NCBI GenBank assembly: GCA_026874595.1
Contig: CM049316.1
Coordinates: 13,382,839-13,446,838 of the forward strand
Length of the DNA stretch: 64,000 bases
From: Sipunculus nudus
Lineage: Eukaryota; Annelida; Sipuncula; Golfingiida; Sipunculidae
Direction: 5' to 3'
The position numbers and the translations under genes are program-made. How positions within the stretch are numbered: position 1 is the stretch's first letter; the number at the start of each line of letters is the position of its first letter. Positions 45,701 through 55,879 of this stretch are shown here, piece after piece. Below the pieces are notes generated by a model. That model ran no database searches and had not been told where the DNA came from. It saw only the letters and a program-made list of their open reading frames with translations.

Positions 45701-48484
45701 CAATAATCTGTCACATATCAAATGTTGTGGGATTTAGCTTATTTTTTTGCTTTCTGCGTTTACATTGATTTTATAGGGGAAAAAAACTGAAAAACTTCTT
45801 CTTGTAAACAGTCCAGCCAAATTGTTCAATATTTTGCAGAAATGATCCCAGAGGCAAGCCCTCTCAAGTTTGTTCAAATGGTTTGCTTTTGATGAATTTT
45901 AGTGGAGTTACACGAATTTGAACAGTTATTTGGATAAGTAAGCATAATGACATGGTAATCTCAGAAATGACAGAAGCTAGCATTACCAAGTATTGTGCAA
46001 ATGATGGTCACATGACTCATATTTGAAGTTGCAGATTTTATGATGCCATCTACATTGACCGTTTTTTTAAGGGTAAAAACCTCATAATTTTAGCCTCTTT
46101 CAGCTTAAAATGTATATGATGAAACTGTCAAGTTGAATCATTAATTTTTAAAAAGAATTATCCTAGGACATGGTTCTTTCAATCATATCAGAAAAGCTTT
46201 TGTTGGTCTTATGGCCATTATTATTTCAAACTGAGGACTGAAAAACTTTTCTTCTACAAAATTATTGTTTCAATTATAACTTCTGTAACATTTCACAAAA
46301 ATTATTCTTAGGGGGCCTTTGTTCGAGTTTACTTGAATGATTTTTGGCAGAATTATTGGACCTTTAACTATGAATGAACTGCATCTTTTATTATTCTAGA
46401 TATTTTGATAAAAAGTTTATGAATATGTCAGCTTGAAAAAAAAAGCATTTTAGCCAAAGTCTTTCAGTATGTGTTAACAGATTAACCAGCACTCCAAGAT
46501 TGTGTCTGTATCTTTAAATAGGTTGAGAAACTGCCAACTGTTTCAGATATGGCAACAGATCAAGAGTTCATTCAGTGCAGCCAGATTTAGGTAAAGAGTT
46601 CAGTCAGTGCAGCCAAGCACAAGGCATGTGATCACCTCTTAGGTGACATGTGATCACCTCATGGGCGACATGTGAACACCTCATGGGCAGCATGTGATCA
46701 CCTCATAGGTGTCATGCCCCTCAGAGCAGGGCCCTTGCATGAGCTTATGCAATGGTGTGGCTACTTTTTCAGACTTGGCAACAGGCTAGAGGTCAGTCTC
46801 AATCTATTTATATCTTTGGCAGACTGCCAACTGTATCAGACTAGGCAACAGGTCAAGAGTTCACTCAGTGCAGCCAGGTATGGGTCAGGAGTTCACTCAG
46901 TGCGGTAGCTGCATTCTATTTATAATGTTAGCAGACTGCCCACTGCATCAGATTTGGCACCAAAGTTCAGCTTTGATCTATTTATAGCTTTGGTAGACTG
47001 CCAACTGTATCAGATTATGCAACAGGTAAAGAGTTCACTCAGTCTAGCCAGGTGCAGGTCATGAGTTCAATCAGTGCAGTAGCCTGAGCCAGCAAATTTG
47101 TCACAGGTCACTCACCTAAGCCTGGTCAGCCCCATGCATCAGACTCAAGGTAATTTTGATGTATTGGCCTGATATTTTGACCTATGTGTCTTTGATGGCT
47201 TTCTTGTTCACAAGACAAGTGTTGCCACCTACAATGACTTTTGCACAGTGTATGCGCCTGCTTATTTCTACAGAGGAATTTGATATATCAGCCTGAAATT
47301 GGGCATATATATACATATCGAATAGCTTTGTCGTATACAAGACTGGTGGTGCCACTTACAATAATTTTTGCACTGTGTGTGTCCCTGTTTATTTTCAGGA
47401 GGGGTTTGATATATCAGTCTGAAATTGGGCTTATGTATATATCTCTGATAGCTTTGTTGTATACAAGACTGGTGGTGCCAGCTACAATCATTTTTGTGTT
47501 GTGTACACCCATGCCAGAATTTCAGCTGTGATGTTTGTGTAATTGTTTCTTATTCGAAATGTTTAGTACTTGCATTGTTCATATATATGAGAAGAAATGG
47601 TCCAGCATTGAAGCATTATACCTGGTGTATTTCCCAATGCACAGGTTCGCATTAGGCCTGTAGGCCTTGTTATTAATGAACACGTGTCCATTTAATATTT
47701 TAATGTTCTGTTTTTTTATACTATAAAGAAATTACCTATATTCTTGCCAGTGTGTGTGTGTGAATCATAGGACATTTCTAAGTTTTACTTGTTGTAGTAC
47801 ACCTTGTCTGAGGTGGCAACCATGGCCAGACAAGCTGTAGAAGAACACTACCGACCAAAGATAGAAAAGTAAGAAAGAGTTTGTGTGTTAATTTGGGACA
47901 TAAAATGGTTTAGAATACCTGGGCTGCTTATTATATGCCCGTCTTTGACTGGACACATCAGGGTATACCCATGGTCTGTCTGTATGTTAACATGGGTCAC
48001 CACGGTAACTTACCAGGGGTTTGATGGATTTCCATGAATCTCGTTATAGCTTCTTTTGAATATGTTATCTCACCTGAGTTTCATTTTAAGCAAAATCCTC
48101 ACATACTTAATGAGGTCAGAGGTCACAAGAAATGTGAATATTTTGCTCAAGAAATAAGCTGTTTTGGCTCTCATTGACACAAATCTCAGTGCCTGACAAG
48201 GTCAGGCCATAACCAATGAAGCAGTCATCAGTTAACACTCTAGTATCATTATTACTACCATGTTTACTTCTTAACAATTATTGTAATGCCTACTAATTTG
48301 AAAACGTAATGCAGAAGTCCACTTTATTAACAGGCTGAAGTCCAGCTATCAAGAACCCATAAAATATCATAGTTAACATTTACATTTTAATATTCAGTGT
48401 AAAAATCTTATATGAAAATTATGACTGTTATCTTCATAATTTACTTGCAGGTTGCGGCAGCAGTTACACAGTGAGCCTCACTGA
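36552..48484 (+). CDS. Schlafen AlbA_2-domain protein (SLFNL1-like), complete coding sequence
   Basis: Join of 36552-36727, 39521-39620, 40790-40938, 42840-42930, 43344-43499, 47798-47868 and 48451-48484: 777 bp, 258 residues, with all splice phases compatible. The Schlafen AlbA_2 (divergent AAA_4) domain covers about residues 17-235. FEEDAVHEFKGH (17-28) corresponds to the family's E-x4-EFK motif. FLNTGRGGVVYLGVADDGTV (64-83) is the core 'NT.GG..Y.GV.DDG' motif. VPIYVVEITI and SVYFRRQASLVQ match its later strands. In vertebrate SLFN13 the corresponding two Glu and one Asp are the tRNA/rRNA nuclease residues; E19, E24 and D79/D80 occupy these places here, so nuclease activity is possible but inferred. 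There is no helicase domain, so this is a short, SLFNL1-type protein. A poly-A signal candidate lies at 49662. The last two exons are duplicated downstream. Confidence 0.85.
37350..37357. repeat. Target-site duplication TGTCCAGC (left of hAT copy 2)
   Basis: Identical to 39458-39465. Confidence 0.9.
37358..39457 (+). mobile_element. hAT-like non-autonomous DNA transposon, copy 2
   Basis: This 2100-bp element in intron 1 of the Schlafen-like gene is inverted relative to copy 1. Its termini are CAGACATGGGGT and ACCCCATGTCTG, with subterminal (CTATTA)n arrays at 37381-37517 and about 39340-39447. The flanking 8-bp direct repeats TGTCCAGC at 37350-37357 and 39458-39465 are perfect. The interior frame 38069-38251 (MYQERNLCKVV..) is related to that in copy 1. 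No transposase is seen. Confidence 0.9.
39458..39465. repeat. Target-site duplication TGTCCAGC (right of hAT copy 2)
   Basis: Identical to 37350-37357. Confidence 0.9.
39521..39620 (+). CDS. Schlafen-like gene, exon 2 (AlbA_2 core motif)
   Basis: Acceptor TTTCATCAG, donor GTAAAC, 100 bp. It encodes R-TLNGFLNTGRGGVVYLGVA, DDGTVLGLPLNQYQ. It enters in phase 2 and leaves in phase 0. It starts only 56 bp after the right TSD of hAT copy 2. Confidence 0.93.
39659..39785 (+). pseudogene. Decayed tandem copy of exon 2
   Basis: From 39659 the sequence repeats exon 2 from 'ggtttcctgaacacgggg' to CAGGTAAACAATA (39748 is the last exon-like base), about 129 bp downstream of the original. One base is lost in the GGAGGAGTGG stretch, shifting the frame, and the AlbA core would be broken. 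No acceptor precedes it because the copy starts inside the exon. It is best read as an intronic exon fossil. Confidence 0.85.
39786..40789 (+). other. Intron 2 of the Schlafen-like gene
   Basis: Apart from the foldback element at 40383-40607, nothing is recognised. A minus-strand frame at 39633-39920 lies partly over the exon fossil and is a shadow. Confidence 0.6.
40383..40607. repeat. Foldback (MITE-like) element
   Basis: The arm GTTCTCTGGGTCAGAACACC..TGTGCACAGAG (about 40384-40420) is inverted at about 40573-40607 ('ctctgtgcacactc..gttctggcccagagaac'). Inner matching segments flank it ('gatcagaccactgagag' with 'ctctcagtggtctgatt'). No TSD was resolved and no coding is present. Confidence 0.75.
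40790..40938 (+). CDS. Schlafen-like gene, exon 3
   Basis: Acceptor CCTTTACAG, donor GTAGGA, 149 bp. It encodes KDHIVTSVDDVLARYVPPVD, then HRYKVKFVPVVDENSNEEE and IMAAINFTD. It starts in phase 0 and leaves two bases (AA) to be completed by exon 4. Confidence 0.9.
40939..42839 (+). other. Intron 3 of the Schlafen-like gene
   Basis: This contains a C-run at about 41070-41087 and otherwise AT-rich sequence. No nested gene is recognised; minus-strand frames at 42222-42622 are not supported by anything else. Confidence 0.6.
42840..42930 (+). CDS. Schlafen-like gene, exon 4
   Basis: Acceptor TTTTACAG, donor GTAAGT (consensus), 91 bp. It encodes K-VDTERRHQPHVIRTHD and LCWCEKETRALLRN. It leaves in phase 0. 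Confidence 0.88.
43344..43499 (+). CDS. Schlafen-like gene, exon 5
   Basis: Acceptor TTTTGTTAAAG, donor GTTAGT, 156 bp, phase 0 at both ends. It encodes DTLVPIYVVEITIKPWDP, a probable insertion QCHGVGKLNTHPIHEDEEG, and SVYFRRQASLVQ, matching the late beta strands of AlbA_2. The exon's 3' end is repeated twice just downstream. Confidence 0.9.
43468..43680 (+). repeat. Triplicated exon 5 end with splice donor (88-89 bp period)
   Basis: 'tgtacttcagacgtcaagcc' plus 'agtctggttcag' recurs ending at 43499, 43587 and 43676. The bases after CAG are GTTAGT, GTAAGT and ATAAAT. The middle copy therefore has the better consensus donor and the third is dead. Reading through to the middle donor meets an in-frame TAA at about 43551. 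Confidence 0.88.
43500..47797 (+). other. Intron 5 of the Schlafen-like gene
   Basis: About 4.3 kb, nearly all family E repeat (see 43835-47676). A frame at 46672-46908 belongs to that repeat, since a diverged copy exists inverted at 58582-58788. Confidence 0.7.
43835..47676 (+). repeat. Family E repeat block, left arm of a large inverted repeat
   Basis: Two head-to-tail elements start 'gaacctgtgagcttatg' (43838) and 'gcgaacctgtgagctaatt' (45162). The units contain 'aaactgttcagccaaattgt', 'atatttcacagaaatgat', 'aagttgaacttagtcatctg' and degenerate 'ggtggtgccacct'. The whole block matches 58098-61300 in reverse orientation with visible divergence; about 370 bp near 45610-45985 is absent from the other arm. 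Later parts (46500-47100) contain short direct repeats of 'gagttcactcagtgcagcca'. Confidence 0.8.
47798..47868 (+). CDS. Schlafen-like gene, exon 6
   Basis: Acceptor TTGTTGTAG, donor GTAAGA, 71 bp. It encodes YTLSEVATMARQAVEEHYRP, KIEK. It enters in phase 0 and leaves in phase 2. It lies inside the duplicated segment. Confidence 0.88.
48451..48484 (+). CDS. Schlafen-like gene, exon 7 (last codons and stop)
   Basis: Acceptor TTTACTTGCAG, then K-LRQQLHSEPH and TGA at 48482-48484. The 3' UTR would run from 48485 through the 25-bp minisatellite to a possible poly-A site after 49662. Confidence 0.82.
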
Positions 48485-48677
48485 GCCAGAGATGGTGACT
48501 GGTATGATGCAGGTGTATGCTGCTGTATCTTCATTGATGGGAAGCTACACATCCCTGAAAGGAAGGATATGATTACAGCTGTCCATTGTTACCTATTTAA
48601 GTAGATAAAATATCTAAAGTGAAGATGGATCCGGAATCAATGACTGACCTACAGCTGTCTTTGTGGGAATGTTTGTG

Positions 48678-49079
48678 CATTGTATCTCAATATGTTGGGG
48701 TCAGTTGTATCTCAATCTGTGGGGTCACTTGTATCTGAACCTGAGGGGGTCTCTTGTATCTCAATCTGATGGGGTCACTTGTATCTCAATCTGTTGGGGT
48801 CACTTGTAGGTCAATCTGATAGGTTCACTTGTATCTCAATCTGATGGGGTCACTTGTATCTCAATCTGTTGGTGCCACTTGTATCTCAATCTGTTGGGGT
48901 CACTTGTAGATCAGTCTGATGGGGTCACTTGTATCTCAATCTGTTGGTGTCACTTGTATCTCAATCTGTTGGGGTCCCTTGTAGATCAATCTGTTGGGGT
49001 CACTTGTAGATCAATCTGATGGGGGCACTTGTAGATCAATCTGTTAGGGTCACTTGTATCTCAGTCTGACGGGGTCAAA
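48678..49079 (+). repeat. 25-bp minisatellite, about 16 units (unit 1)
   Basis: The unit GGGGTCACTTGTATCTCAAT+CTGTT is repeated with small changes (GTAGATC, CTGAT) in the predicted 3' UTR. A full second array lies at 53818-54219 in the duplicate. Confidence 0.95.
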
Positions 49080-49661
49080 TGTACAAGTCTGATGGAGACA
49101 CTTTAGTTTCTTTTGTCTGTGGCAGTGTCAGTTGAGCTGTTGGGGTCACGTGTACTTTCGTCTAATATGGTTACGTCTGCCCTACTCTGGTAGAGTTGCT
49201 TGTTTATGCCAGTTGGATCTTATGCTTGCTGCCAAACATAAATTTTATCATCTTCTTTAATGTCAGATTTGAACATGTAGATGTTATTTAATCTGAAAAC
49301 ACCTGCTGAACTTCATGTTACAAGGAAATGTGTTTGTGTTGTTCTGACTTTCAAAATTTTCTTTAATTGAATGTCAGCTATATAGACTAAGGGACCAGAT
49401 TGAAAGGAAACATGAAAGAGACTTTCAAATAGCAAAATGTATCAGGAAATTTGTTTCCAGTCACCCCTACTTTCTCAAACTGTTTGAATGATAAGTTATA
49501 CTAGCACTTGTAACAGGTTTGTGTGAGTGGTCTGTTGGGGACATACAGAAGATGCAGGTAATTTTAAAGTATCGATATATGTAATTCATATAAATTGTGC
49601 TATATGTTGTGGAGGTCTTGTTTGTGTAAGCATGTAAAAAAATGTTTATACACTGTAAATT

Positions 49662-49667
49662 AATAAA
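49662..49667 (+). promoter_or_regulatory. Candidate poly-A signal AATAAA (unit 1)
   Basis: AATAAA about 1.2 kb after the stop codon. The equivalent hexamer in unit 2 (54802-54807) reads AATAAT because of one of the few differences between units. Its use is not proven. Confidence 0.4.
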
Positions 49668-49866
49668 AAGATATTTTTGCAAGAAATAGAGTATTTTTGA
49701 GCAAGTAATTTTTATATCACTGAGTGTTCTGCGAGTGCACAGGTGTGTTTTCTTTCTGGAAACAGTTTTGTGTCCCTGTTAGAAAAAATAATGCCAACAG
49801 GAACATATTCCTGTCAAGGTAGAGAAATACATTTTTCACATAACCTGATTTCAAATTTCCAACTAA

Positions 49867-50600
49867 GTTTGTTAGCGAACCTGTGAGCTTATGCAATGGT
49901 GCGGCGTCATGCTTCGTGCGTTGTCTGCACGTTAACCATAGCCATCTCAAAAACGGCAGAAGCTAGCATCACCAATTTTTTGCAAATAATCAGTCATCTG
50001 AAAAACTCTATAGGATTTTGCTTGTTTTTTTTTCTTACTGCATTTTCTTAGATTTTATAGGGAAAAAGCTAAAAAAAGCTTTAAACATCTACTCAGAAAC
50101 TGTCCAGGCAAATTGTCCAATATTTCACAGAAATGATCATTGGAACAATCTCTCTCAAGTTTGTACAGGAGGTTGAACTTGGTCATCTGTCCAAAAGAGC
50201 ACACTAAAATTAAAATCTCAGAAAAGAGCTATAATCACCAAATTTTATACCAATGTTTGTCACATATGTCATATCTGAAATTGAGGTATTGGTGGTGCCA
50301 CCTACATTGATGTGTTTTTTACAAGCAAAAATGTAATTTTAAACTCTTCTAGCTTATACACTGATTTATGATGAAACTGTTAAGCTGATTGCTTTAAACT
50401 TTACAAGAATTATTCTAAGGTAGAATTCTGCCATTTTTATAAGAATTGATTGGGTAAATACAGCTTTAAAAAAGCATTGTAGCCAATTGATTTGAAAAAA
50501 GGCTTTCTGTGTTTGAAAATGATTTGACACAATGCCGAGTTTCAGCAGCAAAGTCAAATGGTCACTCAGTAGAAACAGGTGGGGTCCAGACATCACCATG
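49867..50600 (+). repeat. Solo family E element (unit 1)
   Basis: It starts 'agcgaacctgtgagcttatg' and contains 'aactgtccaggcaaattgtc' and 'attggtggtgccacct' (50291). It is copied at 55007-55740. Confidence 0.75.
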
Positions 50601-50621
50601 GCATCTGACCTGGCTCTGGCG

Positions 50622-50690
50622 GGTGTCTAGACAATGTGTCTAGACATCTAGACACAGCATCTAGACGTCTAGACACAATGTCTAGATGCA
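50622..50690 (+). repeat. TCTAGAC mini-array (unit 1)
   Basis: Seven occurrences of TCTAGA(C) or its relatives in 70 bp, forming overlapping inverted repeats. Duplicated at 55762-55830. Confidence 0.85.
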
Positions 50691-50739
50691 GAATTCCCAG
50701 ATTATTGGAACTATATCTTTCAGCTGTTTGAAAAAACTT

Positions 50740-52032
50740 GGTTTGCATTTTAAGCAAATCAGTTTTATCTTCAGGTCACATGTGAACTGCTTTGCCTTAT
50801 TTTTGGTTGACCTCTGACCTTTCCTCGCTGCCCAGCATCCATTTGTGCATCTGTTTCCACATAAACCCACATATCTCGGGAACAGTTTGACCGATCAGGC
50901 TAAAAATTTTGCACAAATGTATCCCTTTGATAGCTTAATAACACTAAAAATGGTGGCGCCACCTGCAACCATTTTTGCACAGCGTCCATCTGTTCATCTG
51001 CCTTGAGATATAATCACTCATATCTAAGCAGTGGTTTGACTTTTCCATCTGAAATTTTGCAGGTTTTTTCATCCTGGACAGCTTTCTCGATTTATGACAG
51101 GTGGCACCACCTACATTCACATTTACTTTGCAGAGATCCAAGCTCATATCTCGGGAACTGCTTGACCAATTTGGCCAAAATTTTGCATGTGTATAGATCT
51201 CCCATAGCTCTTCATCATAGGCAGAACTGGTGGTGCCACCTGCAACAATTTTTTGCTCAGCGTCCATCTGTTCATCTACCTTGGGATAATATCACTCATA
51301 TCTAAGCAGTGGTTTGACTTTTCCACATGAAATTTTGTCGGTTTATACATCCTGGCCAGCTTTCTCGATTTTATGACAGGTGGCGCTACCTACATTCACA
51401 TTTACTCTGCAGACATCCAAGCTCATATCCCGGGAACTGTTTGAATGATTGGGCCAAAATTTTGCATGTGTATAGATCTCGCATAGCTCTTCATCATAGG
51501 CAAAACTGGTGGCGCCTCCTGCAACCATTTATGCACAGCATCTATCTGTTCATCTGCCTTTGGCTAAAATCACTCACATCTCAGCAGTGGTTTGACTTTT
51601 CAACCTGAAATTTTGCAGGATTTTACATCCTGGACAGCATTCTCTATTTTATGACAGGTGGCACCACCTACATTCACGTTTACTGTGCAGACATCCAAGC
51701 TCATCTCTCGGGAACCCTTCAATGGATTGGGCCAAAATTCTGCATGTGTATAGATCTCACATAGCTCTTCATCATAGGAAAAACTGGGGGTGCCACCTGC
51801 AACCATTTATGCACAGCATCCATCTGTTCATCTGCCTGGGGATAAAATCACTCATATCTAAGCAGTGGTTTGACTTTTCCACCTGAAATTTTGCAGATTT
51901 ATACATCCTGGACAGCTCTCTTGATTTTATGACAGGTGGCGCCACCTACATTCGTGTTTACTCTGCAGACATCAAAGCTCATATCTTAGGAACCGTTTGA
52001 CTGATTGGGCCAAAATTTTGCTTGTGTATAGA
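50740..52032 (+). repeat. Family C array (unit 1, cut by duplication junction)
   Basis: GGCGCC-centred palindromes lie at 50955, 51103, 51232, 51382, 51511, 51660, 51789 and 51938, alternating about 149 and 129 bp (279-bp dimer). Each is preceded by 'aaattttgca(t/g)'. Frames on both strands (for example 51003-51305 plus, 50944-51267 minus) stay open because 279 is divisible by three; the products look like translated repeat. The array is cut at the duplication junction. Confidence 0.8.
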
Positions 52033-52937
52033 TCACTCAGTGCGGTAGCTGCATTCTATTTATAATGTTAGCAGACTGCCCACTGCATCAGATTTGGCAC
52101 CAAAGTTCAGCTTTGATCTATTTATAGCTTTGGTAGACTGCCAACTGTATCAGATTATGCAACAGGTAAAGAGTTCACTCAGTCTAGCCAGGTGCAGGTC
52201 ATGAGTTCAATCAGTGCAGTAGCCTGAGCCAGCAAATTTGTCACAGGTCACTCACCTAAGCCTGGTCAGCCCCATGCATCAGACTCAAGGTAATTTTGAT
52301 GTATTGGCCTGATATTTTGACCTATGTGTCTTTGATGGCTTTCTTGTTCACAAGACAAGTGTTGCCACCTACAATGACTTTTGCACAGTGTATGCGCCTG
52401 CTTATTTCTACAGAGGAATTTGATATATCAGCCTGAAATTGGGCATATATATACATATCGAATAGCTTTGTCGTATACAAGACTGGTGGTGCCACTTACA
52501 ATAATTTTTGCACTGTGTGTGTCCCTGTTTATTTTCAGGAGGGGTTTGATATATCAGTCTGAAATTGGGCTTATGTATATATCTCTGATAGCTTTGTTGT
52601 ATACAAGACTGGTGGTGCCAGCTACAATCATTTTTGTGTTGTGTACACCCATGCCAGAATTTCAGCTGTGATGTTTGTGTAATTGTTTCTTATTCGAAAT
52701 GTTTAGTACTTGCATTGTTCATATATATGAGAAGAAATGGTCCAGCATTGAAGCATTATACCTGGTGTATTTCCCAATGCACAGGTTCGCATTAGGCCTG
52801 TAGGCCTTGTTATTAATGAACACGTGTCCATTTAATATTTTAATGTTCTGTTTTTTTATACTATAAAGAAATTACCTATATTCTTGCCAGTGTGTGTGTG
52901 TGAATCATAGGACATTTCTAAGTTTTACTTGTTGTAG

Positions 52938-53008
52938 TACACCTTGTCTGAGGTGGCAACCATGGCCAGACAAGCTGTAGAAGAACACTACCGACCAAAG
53001 ATAGAAAA
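52938..53008 (+). CDS. Duplicate of Schlafen-like exon 6
   Basis: Identical to 47798-47868 including both splice sites. With exon 7' it could serve as an alternative 3' end giving the same protein, or be unused. Confidence 0.6.
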
Positions 53009-53590
53009 GTAAGAAAGAGTTTGTGTGTTAATTTGGGACATAAAATGGTTTAGAATACCTGGGCTGCTTATTATATGCCCGTCTTTGACTGGACACATCA
53101 GGGTATACCCATGGTCTGTCTGTATGTTAACATGGGTCACCACGGTAACTTACCAGGGGTTTGATGGATTTCCATGAATCTCGTTATAGCTTCTTTTGAA
53201 TATGTTATCTCACCTGAGTTTCATTTTAAGCAAAATCCTCACATACTTAATGAGGTCAGAGGTCACAAGAAATGTGAATATTTTGCTCAAGAAATAAGCT
53301 GTTTTGGCTCTCATTGACACAAATCTCAGTGCCTGACAAGGTCAGGCCATAACCCATGAAGCAGTCATCAGTTAACACTCTAGTATCATTATTACTACCA
53401 TGTTTACTTCTTAACAATTATTGTAATGCCTACTAATTTGAAAACGTAATGCAGAAGTCCACTTTATTAACAGGCTGAAGTCCAGCTATCAAGAACCCAT
53501 AAAATATCATAGTTAACATTTACATTTTAATATTCAGTGTAAAAATCTTATATGAAAATTATGACTGTTATCTTCATAATTTACTTGCAG

Positions 53591-53624
53591 GTTGCGGCAG
53601 CAGTTACACAGTGAGCCTCACTGA
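53591..53624 (+). CDS. Duplicate of Schlafen-like exon 7
   Basis: Identical to 48451-48484 with its acceptor TTTACTTGCAG and TGA stop. Confidence 0.6.
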
Positions 53625-53817
53625 GCCAGAGATGGTGACTGGTATGATGCAGGTGTATGCTGCTGTATCTTCATTGATGGGAAGCTACACATCCCTGAAA
53701 GGAAGGATATGATTACAGCTGTCCATTGTTACCTATTTAAGTAGATAAAATATCTAAAGTGAAGATGGATCCGGAATCAATGACTGACCTACAGCTGTCT
53801 TTGTGGGAATGTTTGTG

Positions 53818-54219
53818 CATTGTATCTCAATATGTTGGGGTCAGTTGTATCTCAATCTGTGGGGTCACTTGTATCTGAACCTGAGGGGGTCTCTTGTATC
53901 TCAATCTGATGGGGTCACTTGTATCTCAATCTGTTGGGGTCACTTGTAGGTCAATCTGATAGGTTCACTTGTATCTCAATCTGATGGGGTCACTTGTATC
54001 TCAATCTGTTGGTGCCACTTGTATCTCAATCTGTTGGGGTCACTTGTAGATCAGTCTGATGGGGTCACTTGTATCTCAATCTGTTGGTGTCACTTGTATC
54101 TCAATCTGTTGGGGTCCCTTGTAGATCAATCTGTTGGGGTCACTTGTAGATCAATCTGATGGGGGCACTTGTAGATCAATCTGTTAGGGTCACTTGTATC
54201 TCAGTCTGATGGGGTCAAA
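53818..54219 (+). repeat. 25-bp minisatellite (unit 2)
   Basis: Copy of 48678-49079 with one visible base difference (54210). Equal repeat number in both copies supports a very recent duplication, since such arrays change length quickly. Confidence 0.95.
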
Positions 54220-55006
54220 TGTACAAGTCTGATGGAGACACTTTAGTTTCTTTTGTCTGTGGCAGTGTCAGTTGAGCTGTTGGGGTCACGTGTACTTTCG
54301 TCTAATATGGTTACGTCTGCCCTACTCTGGTAGAGTTGCTTGTTTATGCCAGTTGGATCTTATGCTTGCTGCCAAACATAAATTTTATCATCTTCTTTAA
54401 TGTCAGATTTGAACATGTAGATGTTATTTAATCTGAAAACACCTGCTGAACTTCATGTTACAAGGAAATGTGTTTGTGTTGTTCTGACTTTCAAAATTTT
54501 CTTTAATTGAATGTCAGCTATATAGACTAAGGGACCAGATTGAAAGGAAACATGAAAGAGACTTTCAAATAGCAAAATGTATCAGGAAATTTGTTTCCAG
54601 TCACCCCTACTTTCTCAAACTGTTTGAATGATAAGTTATACTAGCACTTGTAACAGGTTTGTGTGAGTGGTCTGTTGGGGACATACAGAAGATGCAGGTA
54701 ATTTTAAAGTATCGATATATGTAATTCATATAAATTGTGCTATATGTTGTGGAGGTCTTGTTTGTGTAAGCATGTAAAAAAATGTTTATACACTGTAAAT
54801 TAATAATAAGATATTTTTGCAAGAAATAGAGTATTTTTGAGCAAGTAATTTTTATATCACTGAGTGTTCTGCGAGTGCACAGGTGTGTTTTCTTTCTGGA
54901 AACAGTTTTGTGTCCCTGTTAGAAAAAATAATGCCAACAGGAACATATTCCTGTCAAGGTAGAGAAATACATTTTTCACATAACCTGATTTCAAATTTCC
55001 AACTAA

Positions 55007-55740
55007 GTTTGTTAGCGAACCTGTGAGCTTATGCAATGGTGCGGCGTCATGCTTCGTGCGTTGTCTGCACGTTAACCATAGCCATCTCAAAAACGGCAGA
55101 AGCTAGCATCACCAATTTTTTGCAAATAATCAGTCATCTGAAAAACTCTATAGGATTTTGCTTGTTTTTTTTTCTTACTGCATTTTCTTAGATTTTATAG
55201 GGAAAAAGCTAAAAAAAGCTTTAAACATCTACTCAGAAACTGTCCAGGCAAATTGTCCAATATTTCACAGAAATGATCATTGGAACAATCTCTCTCAAGT
55301 TTGTACAGGAGGTTGAACTTGGTCATCTGTCCAAAAGAGCACACTAAAATTAAAATCTCAGAAAAGAGCTATAATCACCAAATTTTATACCAATGTTTGT
55401 CACATATGTCATATCTGAAATTGAGGTATTGGTGGTGCCACCTACATTGATGTGTTTTTTACAAGCAAAAATGTAATTTTAAACTCTTCTAGCTTATACA
55501 CTGATTTATGATGAAACTGTTAAGCTGATTGCTTTAAACTTTACAAGAATTATTCTAAGGTAGAATTCTGCCATTTTTATAAGAATTGATTGGGTAAATA
55601 CAGCTTTAAAAAAGCATTGTAGCCAATTGATTTGAAAAAAGGCTTTCTGTGTTTGAAAATGATTTGACACAATGCCGAGTTTCAGCAGCAAAGTCAAATG
55701 GTCACTCAGTAGAAACAGGTGGGGTCCAGACATCACCATG
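55007..55740 (+). repeat. Solo family E element (unit 2)
   Basis: Copy of 49867-50600. Confidence 0.75.
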
Positions 55741-55879
55741 GCATCTGACCTGGCTCTGGCGGGTGTCTAGACAATGTGTCTAGACATCTAGACACAGCAT
55801 CTAGACGTCTAGACACAATGTCTAGATGCAGAATTCCCAGATTATTGGAACTATATCTTTCAGCTGTTTGAAAAAACTT

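Larger units (their letters stand above)
46893..52032 (+). repeat. 5140-bp tandem duplication, unit 1
   Basis: Sequence from 46893 recurs at 52033 with constant offset 5140. The unit contains the end of the family E block, exons 6 and 7 with the 3' region of the Schlafen-like gene, a 25-bp minisatellite, a solo family E element and most of a family C array. I count seven base differences from unit 2 by eye (48215, 49070, 49667, 50877, 51224, 51791, 51838) and no indels. Confidence 0.96.

Noticed and set aside
46672-46908. 78-codon frame with a relative at 58582-58788 on the other strand
   Set aside because: Its conservation is explained by the large inverted repeat; part consists of the direct repeat 'gagttcactcagtgcagcc', with no known domain.
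47241-47531. 96-codon plus-strand frame, present again at 52381-52671
   Set aside because: It lies in intron 5 within repeat modules ('ctggtggtgccact'); the peptide is internally repetitive and related sequence in the inverted arm is disrupted.
48678-49079. Regular 25-bp repeats considered as a CRISPR-like array
   Set aside because: The units are contiguous with no unique spacers, in an animal gene's 3' region: a minisatellite.
50944-51806. Long overlapping frames on both strands (up to 107 codons) considered as genes
   Set aside because: They are translations of the 279-bp family C array, whose length is a multiple of three; the peptides repeat with the DNA unit and have no family motifs.
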